Positions 31,327 through 40,292 of a DNA stretch of 59,309 bases are shown in pieces (position 1 is the stretch's first letter; each line of letters starts with the position of its first letter). A program made the translations under genes and the position numbers. Under the pieces are notes generated by a model. That model did not search any database and had not been told where the DNA came from. It worked only from the letters and a program-made list of their open reading frames with translations. Origin of the DNA: a virus; the IMG/VR virus record IMGVR_UViG_3300025012_000917, positions 1 through 59,309 of that record; one strand, given 5' to 3'.

Positions 31327-31993
31327 ATTCTTCGACCCCCCTTCCGATGTCATACGCTTCGACATGGGATATAACCGCCATCCTACCACAAAGCCTTGGG
31401 AAAACGTCGCGCGCTAGATCTTTATCTTCGATACGAATCTGGTTAATAAAATCTTTCCGGCAAAACATCATGCCTGCCCATGCTACCAACCCATTAGATG
31501 ATTTTTCCGAGAATCGAATGATCGTCCCAATATTATCAAGCTCCATCCCACCCGCTGATTTATCTTCCGGGTTGTTGAAGCTTACGAGCCCTGCAATTGG
31601 ATTGTCAGGATTATCCTTCCAATTTCTGGCCATATCTTTTAGGGATCCGAAAAAATGATCGGAATATGTATCGGTGTATCCAACCATAAAATCTTCTGCC
31701 GTGTCTGCGTGCCAGAAAAGTGTTCCTGCTGTTCCAAGCAATGCTGACCGTTCGTCAATGATCTCAACTTTTCGTTTGGTGCCCTTGCAATATCTTCCGA
31801 TCCATCGATCTATTTCGTCCGCGCAATGGTGGACGTTGACATAAACTTTATCGAACTCTTGCGATGCAAAAACAGCGTTCAGCCAATGTTCAAGCATCGG
31901 CGTCCCATGAATCTTTAGTAAACATTTTGGATATTTTTCCGTGATCGGACGAAGCCTTGTTGCGTAACCTGCAGCTAAAAGATAAGCATTCAT
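31292..31993 (-). CDS. sugar-phosphate nucleotidyltransferase (HddC/ManC-like)
   Basis: A 233-residue protein with the NTP-transferase signature LLAAGYATRLRPITEKYPKCLLKIHGTP at its N-terminus, then LLGTAGTLFWHAD, a TDTYSDHFF loop taking the metal-binding Asp role and an AWAGMMFCRKDF strand. These enzymes join a sugar-1-phosphate to a nucleotide. With GmhA- and HddA-like genes nearby, GDP-D-glycero-D-manno-heptose formation is the best guess; mannose or another sugar cannot be excluded. Confidence 0.82.
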   Translation of the reverse strand: MNAYLLAAGYATRLRPITEKYPKCLLKIHGTPMLEHWLNAVFASQEFDKVYVNVHHCADEIDRWIGRYCKGTKRKVEIIDERSALLGTAGTLFWHADTAEDFMVGYTDTYSDHFFGSLKDMARNWKDNPDNPIAGLVSFNNPEDKSAGGMELDNIGTIIRFSEKSSNGLVAWAGMMFCRKDFINQIRIEDKDLARDVFPRLCGRMAVISHVEAYDIGRGVEEYEQAHRKIRTT

Positions 31994-33030
31994 GTTGACA
32001 CTTCCTGTTGAACGGATACCCTTGCTTTCCGTTCGTTCTTGATCTGAATCGCGTCTTGAACGGCCGAACTGAATCTTCGAATGGTATTTCCAGCATCATA
32101 GAACGGAAGCTCGTTCATGGCATGTTTCACAACTTCGCCATAGAATTTTTCATCTTCATATTTATACAAAAGCCTATTAGCTAATTCTTGCATACTTCCG
32201 ACATCATAAATATTCACCCCGAGATCCGGCCAAAGTCTTTGTTGCGTATGGCTGTCCCGGTTTCCGATGCATGGCGTTCCTACGCACGCACAGGAGATCT
32301 GATGACGAGCCGTTCCAATCCATTCTGTGGGATAGAAATTAATAATCGATCTCCCGAGGATCCTCAAGAAAGGATACTGTCCGAGCTTCGAGATGTGCTG
32401 AACTTTAAGGTTGGGAAATATCTTTGAGAAATCATTATTCCGAAGATCGAACCCAATCACGTCCATCTTTAATTGATTAGCACAAGACAATGCGATCATG
32501 GGATGATTCGGATTATTGTCCCCATAAACCACCGTCATGTTCTGATTTTTCATATATTTAGGGGTATAGAAAACAGATCCGGACATTTCAAGACTCATCG
32601 GAACATGAATAAATCTTACAACCGTTTCGCGCGAGACAAACGATCTGTAATATTCAACCTTATCCTCTTCCGCAATAGATACGATATCGCACGCTGCCCA
32701 CGCCTCGTAATATTCCGTATGGAATCCATTGATCGAATTGTCGTAAAGCTGTGCGGATCCTTCCGGATAAAACATACTGATCGTATTGGAATCTTTAAGA
32801 AAATTTGCGATTCTGATAATATCGGCGATGAAATTAAGATGCCCGGACATCATCACCACATCAAAATCTTTCAGGTAAGAATTTTCTTCTTCACGAAGCG
32901 CATCAAACGAAAGATGAACGCCATCCCATATCGAAACCCATTGCAAGAAACTCGTCACATCGTCTCTTTCTCCGTTCATATTGAATTTAACTTTATGAGA
33001 CTTGTCAGCAGTGATAAGAGCGAATTTCAT
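31990..33030 (-). CDS. GT-B-like glycosyltransferase
   Basis: From ATG 33030 (ATGA overlap) 346 residues. N-terminal Rossmann-type start (KFALITADKSHKVKFNMNG), a central MTVVYGDNNPNHPMIAL, and a C-terminal donor-like domain (INFYPTEWIGTARHQIS, CVGTPCIGNRDSHTQ). The two-domain order and Pro/Gly-rich donor loop resemble GT-B transferases, although no canonical E-x7-E is seen. Assignment to a CAZy family is not possible by eye. Likely part of glycan assembly. Confidence 0.65.
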   Translation of the reverse strand: MKFALITADKSHKVKFNMNGERDDVTSFLQWVSIWDGVHLSFDALREEENSYLKDFDVVMMSGHLNFIADIIRIANFLKDSNTISMFYPEGSAQLYDNSINGFHTEYYEAWAACDIVSIAEEDKVEYYRSFVSRETVVRFIHVPMSLEMSGSVFYTPKYMKNQNMTVVYGDNNPNHPMIALSCANQLKMDVIGFDLRNNDFSKIFPNLKVQHISKLGQYPFLRILGRSIINFYPTEWIGTARHQISCACVGTPCIGNRDSHTQQRLWPDLGVNIYDVGSMQELANRLLYKYEDEKFYGEVVKHAMNELPFYDAGNTIRRFSSAVQDAIQIKNERKARVSVQQEVST

Positions 33031-33257
33031 ATACTCACTTGGTCCACAACCTGATCTTTTGGAATAAATTGATAGCGTGTGGTATCGAGCGTTACAGGAA
33101 CCGTTTCGGTATTCGTTACCGGATAGCAAAGAAATGATCCGCCATGATCTTCTGCAATCTTCAAAACCTCGATATTCATTCCTCGGCTATCTACGCCATG
33201 CCGGCCGCGTGGATTACGAATATAATTGCCAAGACCAACGGAGCTTATTTTAGGCAT
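33027..33257 (-). CDS. 76-residue cargo protein of unknown function
   Basis: A small beta-type protein (IRNPRGRHGVDSRGMNIEV, GSFLCYPVTNTETVPV) between a GT2 gene and a GT-B-like gene, coupled to both by short overlaps. No motif recognised. It may be an accessory subunit. Confidence 0.6.
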   Translation of the reverse strand: MPKISSVGLGNYIRNPRGRHGVDSRGMNIEVLKIAEDHGGSFLCYPVTNTETVPVTLDTTRYQFIPKDQVVDQVSI

Positions 33258-34062
33258 TAGGAATTCCTTTTGTCATCTGCTCCCAATCTATTTGTTTCCA
33301 ATTATTCAGCCATTGATCAAGATTAATTCTTGGATAATCTTTAAAATCCCACCATCTCCACCACATTTCTTCTGCAGGATGAACCTCTCTACTTCCATCT
33401 CCATTTTTAGCTTCACTCTCTGAAATAACACGCCTGTAAGAATCGCAAAAAGTTTTGTAAGGCTCGATCTTTGTTTCTCGATATTTCCATAGAAGATGTT
33501 TCATCTCGGCGTACGTTCTTACCCCGTCAAAATTCTGGGCAACGTCCGTCTTGCGGTGTTCCATGAAATAATCTTCCGGAAGATAACAAGGCCGGAACCG
33601 GCCGTGAAGTTCCGCATGCACGAGTTCGGTATAGAAGATTCCTTTACCACGACGGTGTAATCGGTTCTGATAGTTTGGACTTTCGTTCGTGCCATGCGGC
33701 ATGAGTCGTGTCCCATCCCGATATTCATGGCGCATCACGGCATAAGCATCATAATTTTCGCTTGCGGCTAAATCGTGCATCTCTTTTAAAAATTTTTCAC
33801 TGAACCGCTCATCTGGATAAAACCAAAGAAGCCAGTCTCCTTTTGCATAATGAGATAAAAATTCCTTGTATTGATCCCCGCAGATAAGATGTGGTTTCCT
33901 GAAAATATCTTTGGTGAATTCATAAGCAATCTCAAGAGTTCCATCATTAGAATCCATATCAACAATGAGGATTTGATCAACGTATGGGGTGATGTTCTCA
34001 AGGCATGCCCTTAGATTTTCTGATTCGTTATAGATGAATGAAACCGCTGAAATCGTTGGCAT
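33250..34062 (-). CDS. GT2 family glycosyltransferase
   Basis: A 270-residue protein with the GT-A start PTISAVSFIYNESENLRACL, the DQILIVDMDSNDGT nucleotide-binding motif and a metal-binding-type DWLLWFYPDERF segment, followed by a NFDGV-R-type acceptor region. It resembles small WaaE-like GT2 enzymes that elongate LPS core sugars. It abuts the GmhA-like gene. It transfers a sugar from a nucleotide donor; donor and acceptor are unknown. Confidence 0.85.
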   Translation of the reverse strand: MPTISAVSFIYNESENLRACLENITPYVDQILIVDMDSNDGTLEIAYEFTKDIFRKPHLICGDQYKEFLSHYAKGDWLLWFYPDERFSEKFLKEMHDLAASENYDAYAVMRHEYRDGTRLMPHGTNESPNYQNRLHRRGKGIFYTELVHAELHGRFRPCYLPEDYFMEHRKTDVAQNFDGVRTYAEMKHLLWKYRETKIEPYKTFCDSYRRVISESEAKNGDGSREVHPAEEMWWRWWDFKDYPRINLDQWLNNWKQIDWEQMTKGIPNA

Positions 34063-34596
34063 TTAACCCTCCATGAGTGATTTGATAAGAATATCCGAAA
34101 TAAAACAAAACGCCGTCTCGCAAACTTGGTAATCATTGCTTTTGATATGGACACTAACTTGCGATTTAGTTTTTAAGAACCCGCCATCCGTTCCGACAAT
34201 CGAAATTACAGGATTCTTCATATCAGGGAACCCGCTTACAAATTCGATGAAGTTCCGGGACTTTCCGCTGCAACTAAATATCAAAATAGGATCCCCTTCG
34301 TCGATCAATTTCTTTACCGGATTGAAATAACTATATTCGAATCCGTCATCATTGGCATGCGCCGTAATCATCGAAGGGCAATTGATCGTATGCGCCCGCA
34401 AACCCGTCATCTTAACAAGGTCTTGAGCGAAATGTTGCGCGATGGCAAGCGATCCACCATTTCCAAGAATCCAAATCCTGCGGTTCGATCTTTTAACAGC
34501 ATCGAGAATAACGAACACTTTTTCGATATCATCATCGATATCGACCATCGCAGATTTCACTTCCTTAAAATAATTTTTAACCCTGACGGACAGCAT
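34063..34596 (-). CDS. gmhA: GmhA-like SIS-domain phosphoheptose isomerase
   Basis: The start is ATG 34596, overlapping the kinase by 20 bases; upstream in-frame codons lie in the kinase. 177 residues: SIS motifs WILGNGGSLAIAQHFAQDLVK and ILIFSCSGKSRNF, a central MITAHANDDGFEYSYFN and a C-terminal VCETAFCFISDIL. GmhA converts sedoheptulose-7-phosphate to D-glycero-D-manno-heptose-7-phosphate. Adjacent HddA-like kinase supports this. Confidence 0.85.
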   Translation of the reverse strand: MLSVRVKNYFKEVKSAMVDIDDDIEKVFVILDAVKRSNRRIWILGNGGSLAIAQHFAQDLVKMTGLRAHTINCPSMITAHANDDGFEYSYFNPVKKLIDEGDPILIFSCSGKSRNFIEFVSGFPDMKNPVISIVGTDGGFLKTKSQVSVHIKSNDYQVCETAFCFISDILIKSLMEG

Positions 34597-35650
34597 GCTC
34601 TTCTTTTTCCTCAAAAATACATTCCGCACCTTTTTGGTCAAATTTAAAATGAAGTTCGTGAAGATCATTCAAAGCCTCCCTTACAAGTCCCTGCATTGAT
34701 GGTGGTGTCATGAGATAGAGGAACCCGCCGCCTCCGGCTCCGCATACCTTTGCGGCTGTCGCTCCTGCCGCATAGGCTTTCTCAACATATTTGTCGATAA
34801 TCTCATTCGAGATATCCCGATGCACCGTTCTCTTAAGCCGCCAGTTTTCGTTCACATGATCCATAAACCGCTCAATCACGGCATACTCCATGTGCTCCCA
34901 CATGCGCAAAGCATTGTCGCGCTGCAGGGTATGAATCTTATTCTTTTCAGGAATCTCGCTCAATTGGTCATAGAGAATGGTTGGCGCAAACATTTTGTCC
35001 GGAAGATCTTTTCCAGCCCGACTATCAAAATATGTATGCTCAATGTTCAAATAAAAAAGCATCGATTGCCCTTCTAACTCATCGATAAACTCATCACGCG
35101 GATAAGGATCCACATTCACCGTTCCGTTAGAATTAAAAACCAGTCTATTAAAACCACCCGCTGCCGAAGCGTATTGATCCTGCTTTCCGATTGGGGATCC
35201 GCATTTCTCGATCTCAATTTCAGAAGCTGTCTCCGCTAAATACCGTTTTCCCATAACCGAATTGAAGCTGGCAATTACCGAATCGCTTTTTCCTGTCATC
35301 TTCTCAAGCGCCAAACAAAGGGCCACAATCATCGCTGAACTCGCACCAAGCCCGGACCCTTTTGCCGGGACGTCACTTGAGATGACAAGCTCAATATTAT
35401 CCTCAATCCCGTAATGCAGAAGCGTATTCCGGATAAGCACGTGATTCAGATCTTTAACTTTTTCTTTCATCTCATGCTGACGGTATCTGACTGAAACTTT
35501 CTTATCAAATTTCCTACAAGCTGAAACATAGACATGTTTATTGATAGATGTAGAAACTACAATCCCGGGACCATAACTTTTGTAAAATGCTGGAATATCG
35601 GTTCCGCCGCCGGCAAAAGAAATGCGTAATGGGCTTCTTGTAATAATCAT
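34577..35650 (-). CDS. hddA: HddA-like GHMP heptose kinase
   Basis: A 357-residue GHMP kinase: N-terminal IITRSPLRISFAGGGTDIPAFY, phosphate-binding PAKGSGLGASSAMIVALCLA, a GSPIGKQDQYASAAGGFN segment and C-terminal AAKVCGAGGGGFLYLMTP. This pattern is that of D-glycero-alpha-D-manno-heptose-7-phosphate kinase. The product would go to a phosphatase (not found here) and then to a nucleotidyltransferase. It overlaps both neighbours. Confidence 0.88.
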   Translation of the reverse strand: MIITRSPLRISFAGGGTDIPAFYKSYGPGIVVSTSINKHVYVSACRKFDKKVSVRYRQHEMKEKVKDLNHVLIRNTLLHYGIEDNIELVISSDVPAKGSGLGASSAMIVALCLALEKMTGKSDSVIASFNSVMGKRYLAETASEIEIEKCGSPIGKQDQYASAAGGFNRLVFNSNGTVNVDPYPRDEFIDELEGQSMLFYLNIEHTYFDSRAGKDLPDKMFAPTILYDQLSEIPEKNKIHTLQRDNALRMWEHMEYAVIERFMDHVNENWRLKRTVHRDISNEIIDKYVEKAYAAGATAAKVCGAGGGGFLYLMTPPSMQGLVREALNDLHELHFKFDQKGAECIFEEKEEHAVRQG

Positions 35651-36297
35651 TTTTTAAACACCAGAAGCATATCGCCACCTTCAACCATTTCTATTTTTTG
35701 GGTCATGATCGGCTTTTTAATTTTCGAAAAATAAGCAAGCCACTCCATATACTCCATGAATCTTTCATTGTTTCTATTAAACTTCTCAGCCTTGATATAA
35801 TCTAAACAGTTCTGAAATTCTAACGGAACTGCGATCATCACAAACCCGCCGGGCTTCGTCACAAAAATCATATTCTTAAGAGACATAAGAGGATCCATGG
35901 AATGCTCAATACTCCCCCAAGAAGTCACAACTTCAAAATAGTTCATCCAATAGTCCGGAAGATAATCCATGCTTATCATCTGAATATTTATTTTATACTC
36001 ATAATTTTTGAATCTTTCCTCGGCGAGATCACAAGCTTTTCCACTCAAATCAATTCCATATAAAGCCGGGCTTGAGAATTTATAACGAGCGATCACTTTT
36101 TCAAGGAACTCACCATGCCCGCATCCGCAGTCAAGCCATGCGTCCGTAGGCCGTGGTCTTCCAAAGAGATCCTCTATTGATTTAAAGAAAAATCTCCAGT
36201 CATATCCCGTAAACGCTTCTCTACCATGTGATTCATATTTAAGATCATAAAAATTCTGGGTATCAATCACATCATTTGCTTTTAGCCATTCTTTCAT
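35647..36297 (-). CDS. class I SAM methyltransferase A
   Basis: A 216-residue protein with motif I AWLDCGCGHGEFLEKVI, motif II-like LYGIDLSGKACDLAEERF, and post-motif strands (FEVVTSWGSIEHSMDP, KPGGFVMIAVPLE). The pattern fits small-molecule or sugar O-methyltransferases. ATGA overlaps with both neighbours tie it to the heptose kinase. Acceptor not known. Confidence 0.85.
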   Translation of the reverse strand: MKEWLKANDVIDTQNFYDLKYESHGREAFTGYDWRFFFKSIEDLFGRPRPTDAWLDCGCGHGEFLEKVIARYKFSSPALYGIDLSGKACDLAEERFKNYEYKINIQMISMDYLPDYWMNYFEVVTSWGSIEHSMDPLMSLKNMIFVTKPGGFVMIAVPLEFQNCLDYIKAEKFNRNNERFMEYMEWLAYFSKIKKPIMTQKIEMVEGGDMLLVFKK

Positions 36298-36806
36298 TTC
36301 TTACATTCCCATATTAGATGATTTTCTTCCGGATCCCGCCATTGCCGTCCAATTAGTTTCACTTCTGAAAAATTCCAGTTTGGTTTCAAGAGAAACTCCT
36401 TTAGTCTTCGTTCGTTCCATCCGAATTTATGGAACATTCCGGGTCCGTCCTGTCCTCCGAAGATGGCTTTAAGAACCCAATCTTCGTTGCGTTCTCCGGT
36501 GAGCAGTTCGGGGCGGGTGTATCTTTCCACAAACCAGTCAAAATCTGGAACGTCAAACCGGAATACGCCACCGGGCTCGAGGACGCGGACGACTTCAAGC
36601 ATGACTTCCTGAACTTCATAAAATCCAAAATGTTCGAACACGCCGAACATAAGCACATTTGAACAAGAAAGACTAGGAACAGAGAGGCGATGAGCGTCGC
36701 ATACAAAATCCAGAAGATCCCGTTGAGAGCGATCGTAATAGCGGTCACAATGCCGATACCCAGGATGAGGATTGCTTCCGCTGCCGATTTCAAGATTGAT
36801 TCCCAC
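36294..36806 (-). CDS. class I SAM methyltransferase B
   Basis: Starts at GTG 36806, inside the preceding gene. 170 residues with NLEIGSGSNPHPGYRHCD (motif I and Asp), SNVLMFGVFEHFGFYEV and EPGGVFRFDVPDFDWF. It is shorter than sibling C at 36996-37601 but shares the MxLNIGSG-type opening used by glycan-cluster methyltransferases. A sugar or glycan O-methylation role is inferred from context. Confidence 0.82.
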   Translation of the reverse strand: MGINLEIGSGSNPHPGYRHCDRYYDRSQRDLLDFVCDAHRLSVPSLSCSNVLMFGVFEHFGFYEVQEVMLEVVRVLEPGGVFRFDVPDFDWFVERYTRPELLTGERNEDWVLKAIFGGQDGPGMFHKFGWNERRLKEFLLKPNWNFSEVKLIGRQWRDPEENHLIWECKK

Positions 36807-36996
36807 ATTTAAACTCTGATAAGCCGTAAGTTAAAGGATTTAATTTTATTGTATGGCACGAATAAGTTCCTTGGTATGGATGCCCGACAATAGCTCTATA
36901 TTTACTTTTCATACGAAAAAATTTAATTTTATCTCCAACCTTATATTCAGTTTCACAACACAATGTTTTCTTATCATTTTTTAAAATGATATCCAC
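36790..36996 (-). CDS. 68-residue cargo protein of unknown function
   Basis: A small basic protein with early CCETEYKVGDKIKFFRMKSKY, suggestive of a small beta-barrel, then HPYQGTYSCHTIKLN. It overlaps methyltransferase B by 17 bases and methyltransferase C by one base. No family recognised. Confidence 0.6.
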   Translation of the reverse strand: MDIILKNDKKTLCCETEYKVGDKIKFFRMKSKYRAIVGHPYQGTYSCHTIKLNPLTYGLSEFKCGNQS

Positions 36997-37601
36997 TACT
37001 TAACCGCCTCCAAATAGTAACTCATTACCGGCCTGTTATCGAGCGTATGTTCATAGTCCCCGAAGAACTGTGGAAACTCAGTGTTGCAATATCGCATCTC
37101 CGTAACTTTCGAGAATCCCGCGCGCACGAGGAACATCTGCACCATGTCGATTGAAGGCGCAAGGAGATGATCATAATGATCAGTGAAGAACATGTCAGAA
37201 TATGCGATTGCCGGATTATCATCATATCCATATAACTTTCGATTTTCAGGCCCATAACAATCATTGATAAAATTCTTGTTCTTAGCTTGCCAGTTCGCAA
37301 AGAAGATACGCGGATCCGGGCATATGATTCGCATCGGCGCTCCGGGCTTTAATACCCGTAATGCTTCCTCGTAGACCTTCCGCTGTTTGATGTGCTCGAT
37401 ATGCTCGAGGATATGGGAAGCAAAAATGCAATCAGCCACTTCACTCGGAAAAGGCCACGTTCCGGTAATATCGAACTTATGGTAAACGGAAGGACCTCTC
37501 CATTCCTCTGTCCCAGGCGTATAGGCATCATCGACACATTCCCATCCGTTTCCTTCAAATGGAGATCCTCCGACCTGACCAGAGCCAATGTTTAACTTCA
37601 T
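36996..37601 (-). CDS. class I SAM methyltransferase C
   Basis: A 201-residue protein starting MKLNIGSGQVGGSPFEGNGW (motif I), with ADCIFASHILEHIEHIKQ and LKPGAPMRIICPDPRIFF. Very like glycan-locus methyltransferases that O-methylate sugars. ATGA overlap with the radical SAM gene upstream. Acceptor unknown. Confidence 0.85.
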   Translation of the reverse strand: MKLNIGSGQVGGSPFEGNGWECVDDAYTPGTEEWRGPSVYHKFDITGTWPFPSEVADCIFASHILEHIEHIKQRKVYEEALRVLKPGAPMRIICPDPRIFFANWQAKNKNFINDCYGPENRKLYGYDDNPAIAYSDMFFTDHYDHLLAPSIDMVQMFLVRAGFSKVTEMRYCNTEFPQFFGDYEHTLDNRPVMSYYLEAVK

Positions 37602-39022
37602 GCGCAGATCTCCTCTCGCTGTAATTCCCCACCCAAACGATCAAGTGGCTGTTTCTTATTCAATACCGAAATATGTCGATCAAAATCTCTTTCCACGCGC
37701 CAGTATTCACGTGCATTGATGTACTGTTTTGTTTTTTCGAATATCCAGCTATGAAATTTCTTACCAAGATTCAAATGAATTAATACATTCACTACAATGT
37801 AATAAAGCCAAGGCCACCTAACAACTGCCGACCAATATTTATGAAGGCGCTCAATCTTTTCCTTATCTTTAATAGGTAAAGAAATCTCATCAAAGAACGT
37901 AGCATTTACCATGAATGAAAGATCCTCAACAGATTTAACAATACCTTTTTTTACGACATAATCAGCTATCACAGTTCCGGGATAAGCCTGAAGCATACTC
38001 GCCCAACTCAAAGTCGGCCTTTGATCTTTATTAAACCTAAGAGTCTCCAATGCGTCAGCAAGCGGATCATCCACAGGAAGCCCGAGCAGATTTTGCATTC
38101 TAAATTTGATGCCGTATCGGTGGAGCAGATCACAACCACGCTCGATGAGTTCGTTGGGTTCTTCACGGTCTAAAACTTCTCTTCTCGTTTTTTGATTTCC
38201 ACTTTCAATTGCGAATGACACGATGTGGATTCCAGACTCTTTGAGTAGCTTGATGCGATCTTCAGTGATGAGACGTGGACGTAACTGGGCAAAGAAAGGA
38301 ATTCTGATTCTCTGATAAAGTCTCGCAAATCGTTCCAGCCAAGCCATGTCGATTCCAAATATGTCGTCTTGGAAGCTGACGAGTTCACCACCATAATCCT
38401 TAAATGTTTTTTCGATATCTTCAACCATGTATTCAGGAGAATGATAACGGAGGCGCTTCTTACCGAGCTCCACCATCCGCTGCCATTCGGCATTTGAATT
38501 GTAGCAATAAGTACATTTATAAGGGCACCCTCGGCAGGATATAAAATTGCGGATAACATTGTTCTTAATGCCAGGAAAGTCATCGTTGTAAAGTATCGAA
38601 CGATCCGGTTTCGGAAGGTGGTCAAGTTCAGCCCCATATTTCCCCGTGGTAACAGCCTGAAGATCTTCGTGTTTCCTCCCCTCTACAACGTCAACAATTG
38701 CGACTTCTCCATCTCCCCGAATTATGAAGTCGGCTTCCTGCTGTCCTGATTTCGTAAAGAGAAAATGCGGTCCCCCAAAGATCGTAAGTACGTTCGGATA
38801 TCGAGATTTAATTTCTCGCGCCACCGATCCCCATCGCCCCTCGTCTCCTGTAAGGACTTGAAAAGCCACGTGCGTAGCTCCAAACTTTTCAATTTCTCCG
38901 ATAACCTTAGACTGCATACAAGCTTTGGTTTCATGCCCGAAAGTTTTAAGAGAGGCAGAAAGGTATTGGATTCCAAGCGGTTCATGACTGACTCCATCGT
39001 GGGTAACAAACAATATTCTCAT
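37598..39022 (-). CDS. B12-binding-type radical SAM enzyme
   Basis: A 474-residue protein: N-terminal cobalamin-binding-like Rossmann part (ILFVTHDGVSHEPLGIQYLS, LTIFGGPHFLFT), then radical SAM motif SCRGCPYKCTYCYNSN near residue 165, FQDDIFGIDMAWLERF and SFAIESGNQKTRREVLDREE. A C-terminal segment has a membrane-like YYIVVNVLIHLNLG. Such B12-radical SAM enzymes in glycan loci probably modify sugars or lipids. No clear DxHxxG for base-off cobalamin is seen. Confidence 0.87.
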   Translation of the reverse strand: MRILFVTHDGVSHEPLGIQYLSASLKTFGHETKACMQSKVIGEIEKFGATHVAFQVLTGDEGRWGSVAREIKSRYPNVLTIFGGPHFLFTKSGQQEADFIIRGDGEVAIVDVVEGRKHEDLQAVTTGKYGAELDHLPKPDRSILYNDDFPGIKNNVIRNFISCRGCPYKCTYCYNSNAEWQRMVELGKKRLRYHSPEYMVEDIEKTFKDYGGELVSFQDDIFGIDMAWLERFARLYQRIRIPFFAQLRPRLITEDRIKLLKESGIHIVSFAIESGNQKTRREVLDREEPNELIERGCDLLHRYGIKFRMQNLLGLPVDDPLADALETLRFNKDQRPTLSWASMLQAYPGTVIADYVVKKGIVKSVEDLSFMVNATFFDEISLPIKDKEKIERLHKYWSAVVRWPWLYYIVVNVLIHLNLGKKFHSWIFEKTKQYINAREYWRVERDFDRHISVLNKKQPLDRLGGELQREEICA

Positions 39023-39382
39023 TCATTTTTCTTTCAGTTGAACGGAAAGACTGACCATTTCGGTCTGCATTCCTTGAAGGGTTTTGACCATCTCTTTATG
39101 TTCTTCCCTTTGAAGTTTGTTCGCTTCTTTAATATCTAAAATATATGCATGCGTTTGAGCAAAATTATTAACCGTGGAAGTATTTAAATTACCAAAAGAT
39201 TCTGTCAAACTTTTGATATGATTTTCAATAATATTTGCCAGCCTATCTTCCCGTTTGCTGTTTTCTTTAAAGACATAAATCAACATTCTCCAAAAAGCAA
39301 ACGTGATGAAAATAGCAAGAACTGTCCCAAGCCCATAAGTCATAATCATGTTCATCGCAACTTTTGCTTCTTCCAAGAACAA
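39023..39382 (-). CDS. membrane-anchored coiled-coil protein
   Basis: TTG 39382 has AGAGGT upstream; ATG 39355 is an alternative. 119 residues with a single N-terminal membrane helix (YGLGTVLAIFITFAFWRMLIYVF) and a long coiled coil (ANKLQREEHKEMVKTLQ). This layout resembles small phage holin-like or membrane-tethering proteins, but its place among glycan genes suggests an anchor for the enzymes. Role open. Confidence 0.65.
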   Translation of the reverse strand: MFLEEAKVAMNMIMTYGLGTVLAIFITFAFWRMLIYVFKENSKREDRLANIIENHIKSLTESFGNLNTSTVNNFAQTHAYILDIKEANKLQREEHKEMVKTLQGMQTEMVSLSVQLKEK

Positions 39383-39383
39383 T

Positions 39384-40292
39384 TTAGACCTCTACTGGAA
39401 TTGGGCTCTGCCATTCCCTTAAAACTTCCATCGATTTTTTCAAGACATCTTCAACCGTAATCTTAGTGTTGCAATTCACTTCATGACGGCAGTTGGTATG
39501 GCATCTCACAATCTGACAATCCTGATAGCCCGTTTGTTCCGCAAACATATGAATCACACGCCCAGAAATCGGTCCAGACGTCACCGGATTCGTGGATCCT
39601 TGAATGACGATCGTTGGAACCTTCATGGCATCTGCCATATAACTCAACCCAGAATCAAGACCTATAAAAAGCGCGCACTTGGAAAGAAACGCTGCAAGCT
39701 CCAAAAACCCAAGTTTTCCGCGCAGATCAATAGATCCTCTTACTATCTTATCATTGCGACCGCCAACCTGCACGACCCCGTATCCCGATTTTCGAAACTC
39801 TTCAGTCAATTCATTAAACAAAGGCCAGTCTTTTGTCACAACCCCACTTGTCGAATGAACAGCGATTCTCGGAACATCGAAAGATATCTGGTTATTTGCA
39901 ACTTCAAAATCTTTCTGAGATGGAAACAAATAGCATTCCCGATCCTCAATTTTTCTATGCATTCCCATACGCATCCAATAAAAATCAAGAAGATGCTGAT
40001 GCCGCGTATCCTCATTTTGGTGCCACATGTTACATTCCCCGCGGACTTGATAGGGAGCATAAATTCTGTCATATCCCTCGTAAGTCATTTCTTGGAAGAT
40101 GACATCGTAATACCATTCTTCCGATTCGTGAATAGCATCTATATTAGGGTTGTTCCTCAATAGATCCGCATAAGGTTTGTTCACATAATAATGAATCTCA
40201 CTATCCGGAAATTCTTTTTTAAGTTCCCTGCAAATCGTTGCGCCCAAGATTACATCTCCCATGGTCTTAAGCATGACAAACATGATCTTCAT
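39384..40292 (-). CDS. GT9 heptosyltransferase-family glycosyltransferase
   Basis: A 302-residue GT-B protein with KIMFVMLKTMGDVILGATICRELK at the start, the donor-site pattern of ADP-heptose transferases, and C-terminal LSKCALFIGLDSGLSYMADAMKVPTIVIQG, the GT9 signature. Family members add heptose to LPS or glycoprotein. With heptose genes in the same operon this makes a heptose donor likely, although the donor here could be GDP- rather than ADP-linked. Confidence 0.88.
   Translation of the reverse strand: MKIMFVMLKTMGDVILGATICRELKKEFPDSEIHYYVNKPYADLLRNNPNIDAIHESEEWYYDVIFQEMTYEGYDRIYAPYQVRGECNMWHQNEDTRHQHLLDFYWMRMGMHRKIEDRECYLFPSQKDFEVANNQISFDVPRIAVHSTSGVVTKDWPLFNELTEEFRKSGYGVVQVGGRNDKIVRGSIDLRGKLGFLELAAFLSKCALFIGLDSGLSYMADAMKVPTIVIQGSTNPVTSGPISGRVIHMFAEQTGYQDCQIVRCHTNCRHEVNCNTKITVEDVLKKSMEVLREWQSPIPVEV

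Noticed and set aside
32473-33054. 193-residue plus-strand frame
   Set aside because: It is antisense to the GT-B-like gene, with His/Arg/Ile-rich shadow composition and no ribosome site; all supported genes are on the minus strand.
39483-40163. 226-residue plus-strand frame
   Set aside because: Antisense to the clear GT9 gene; no recognisable motif.
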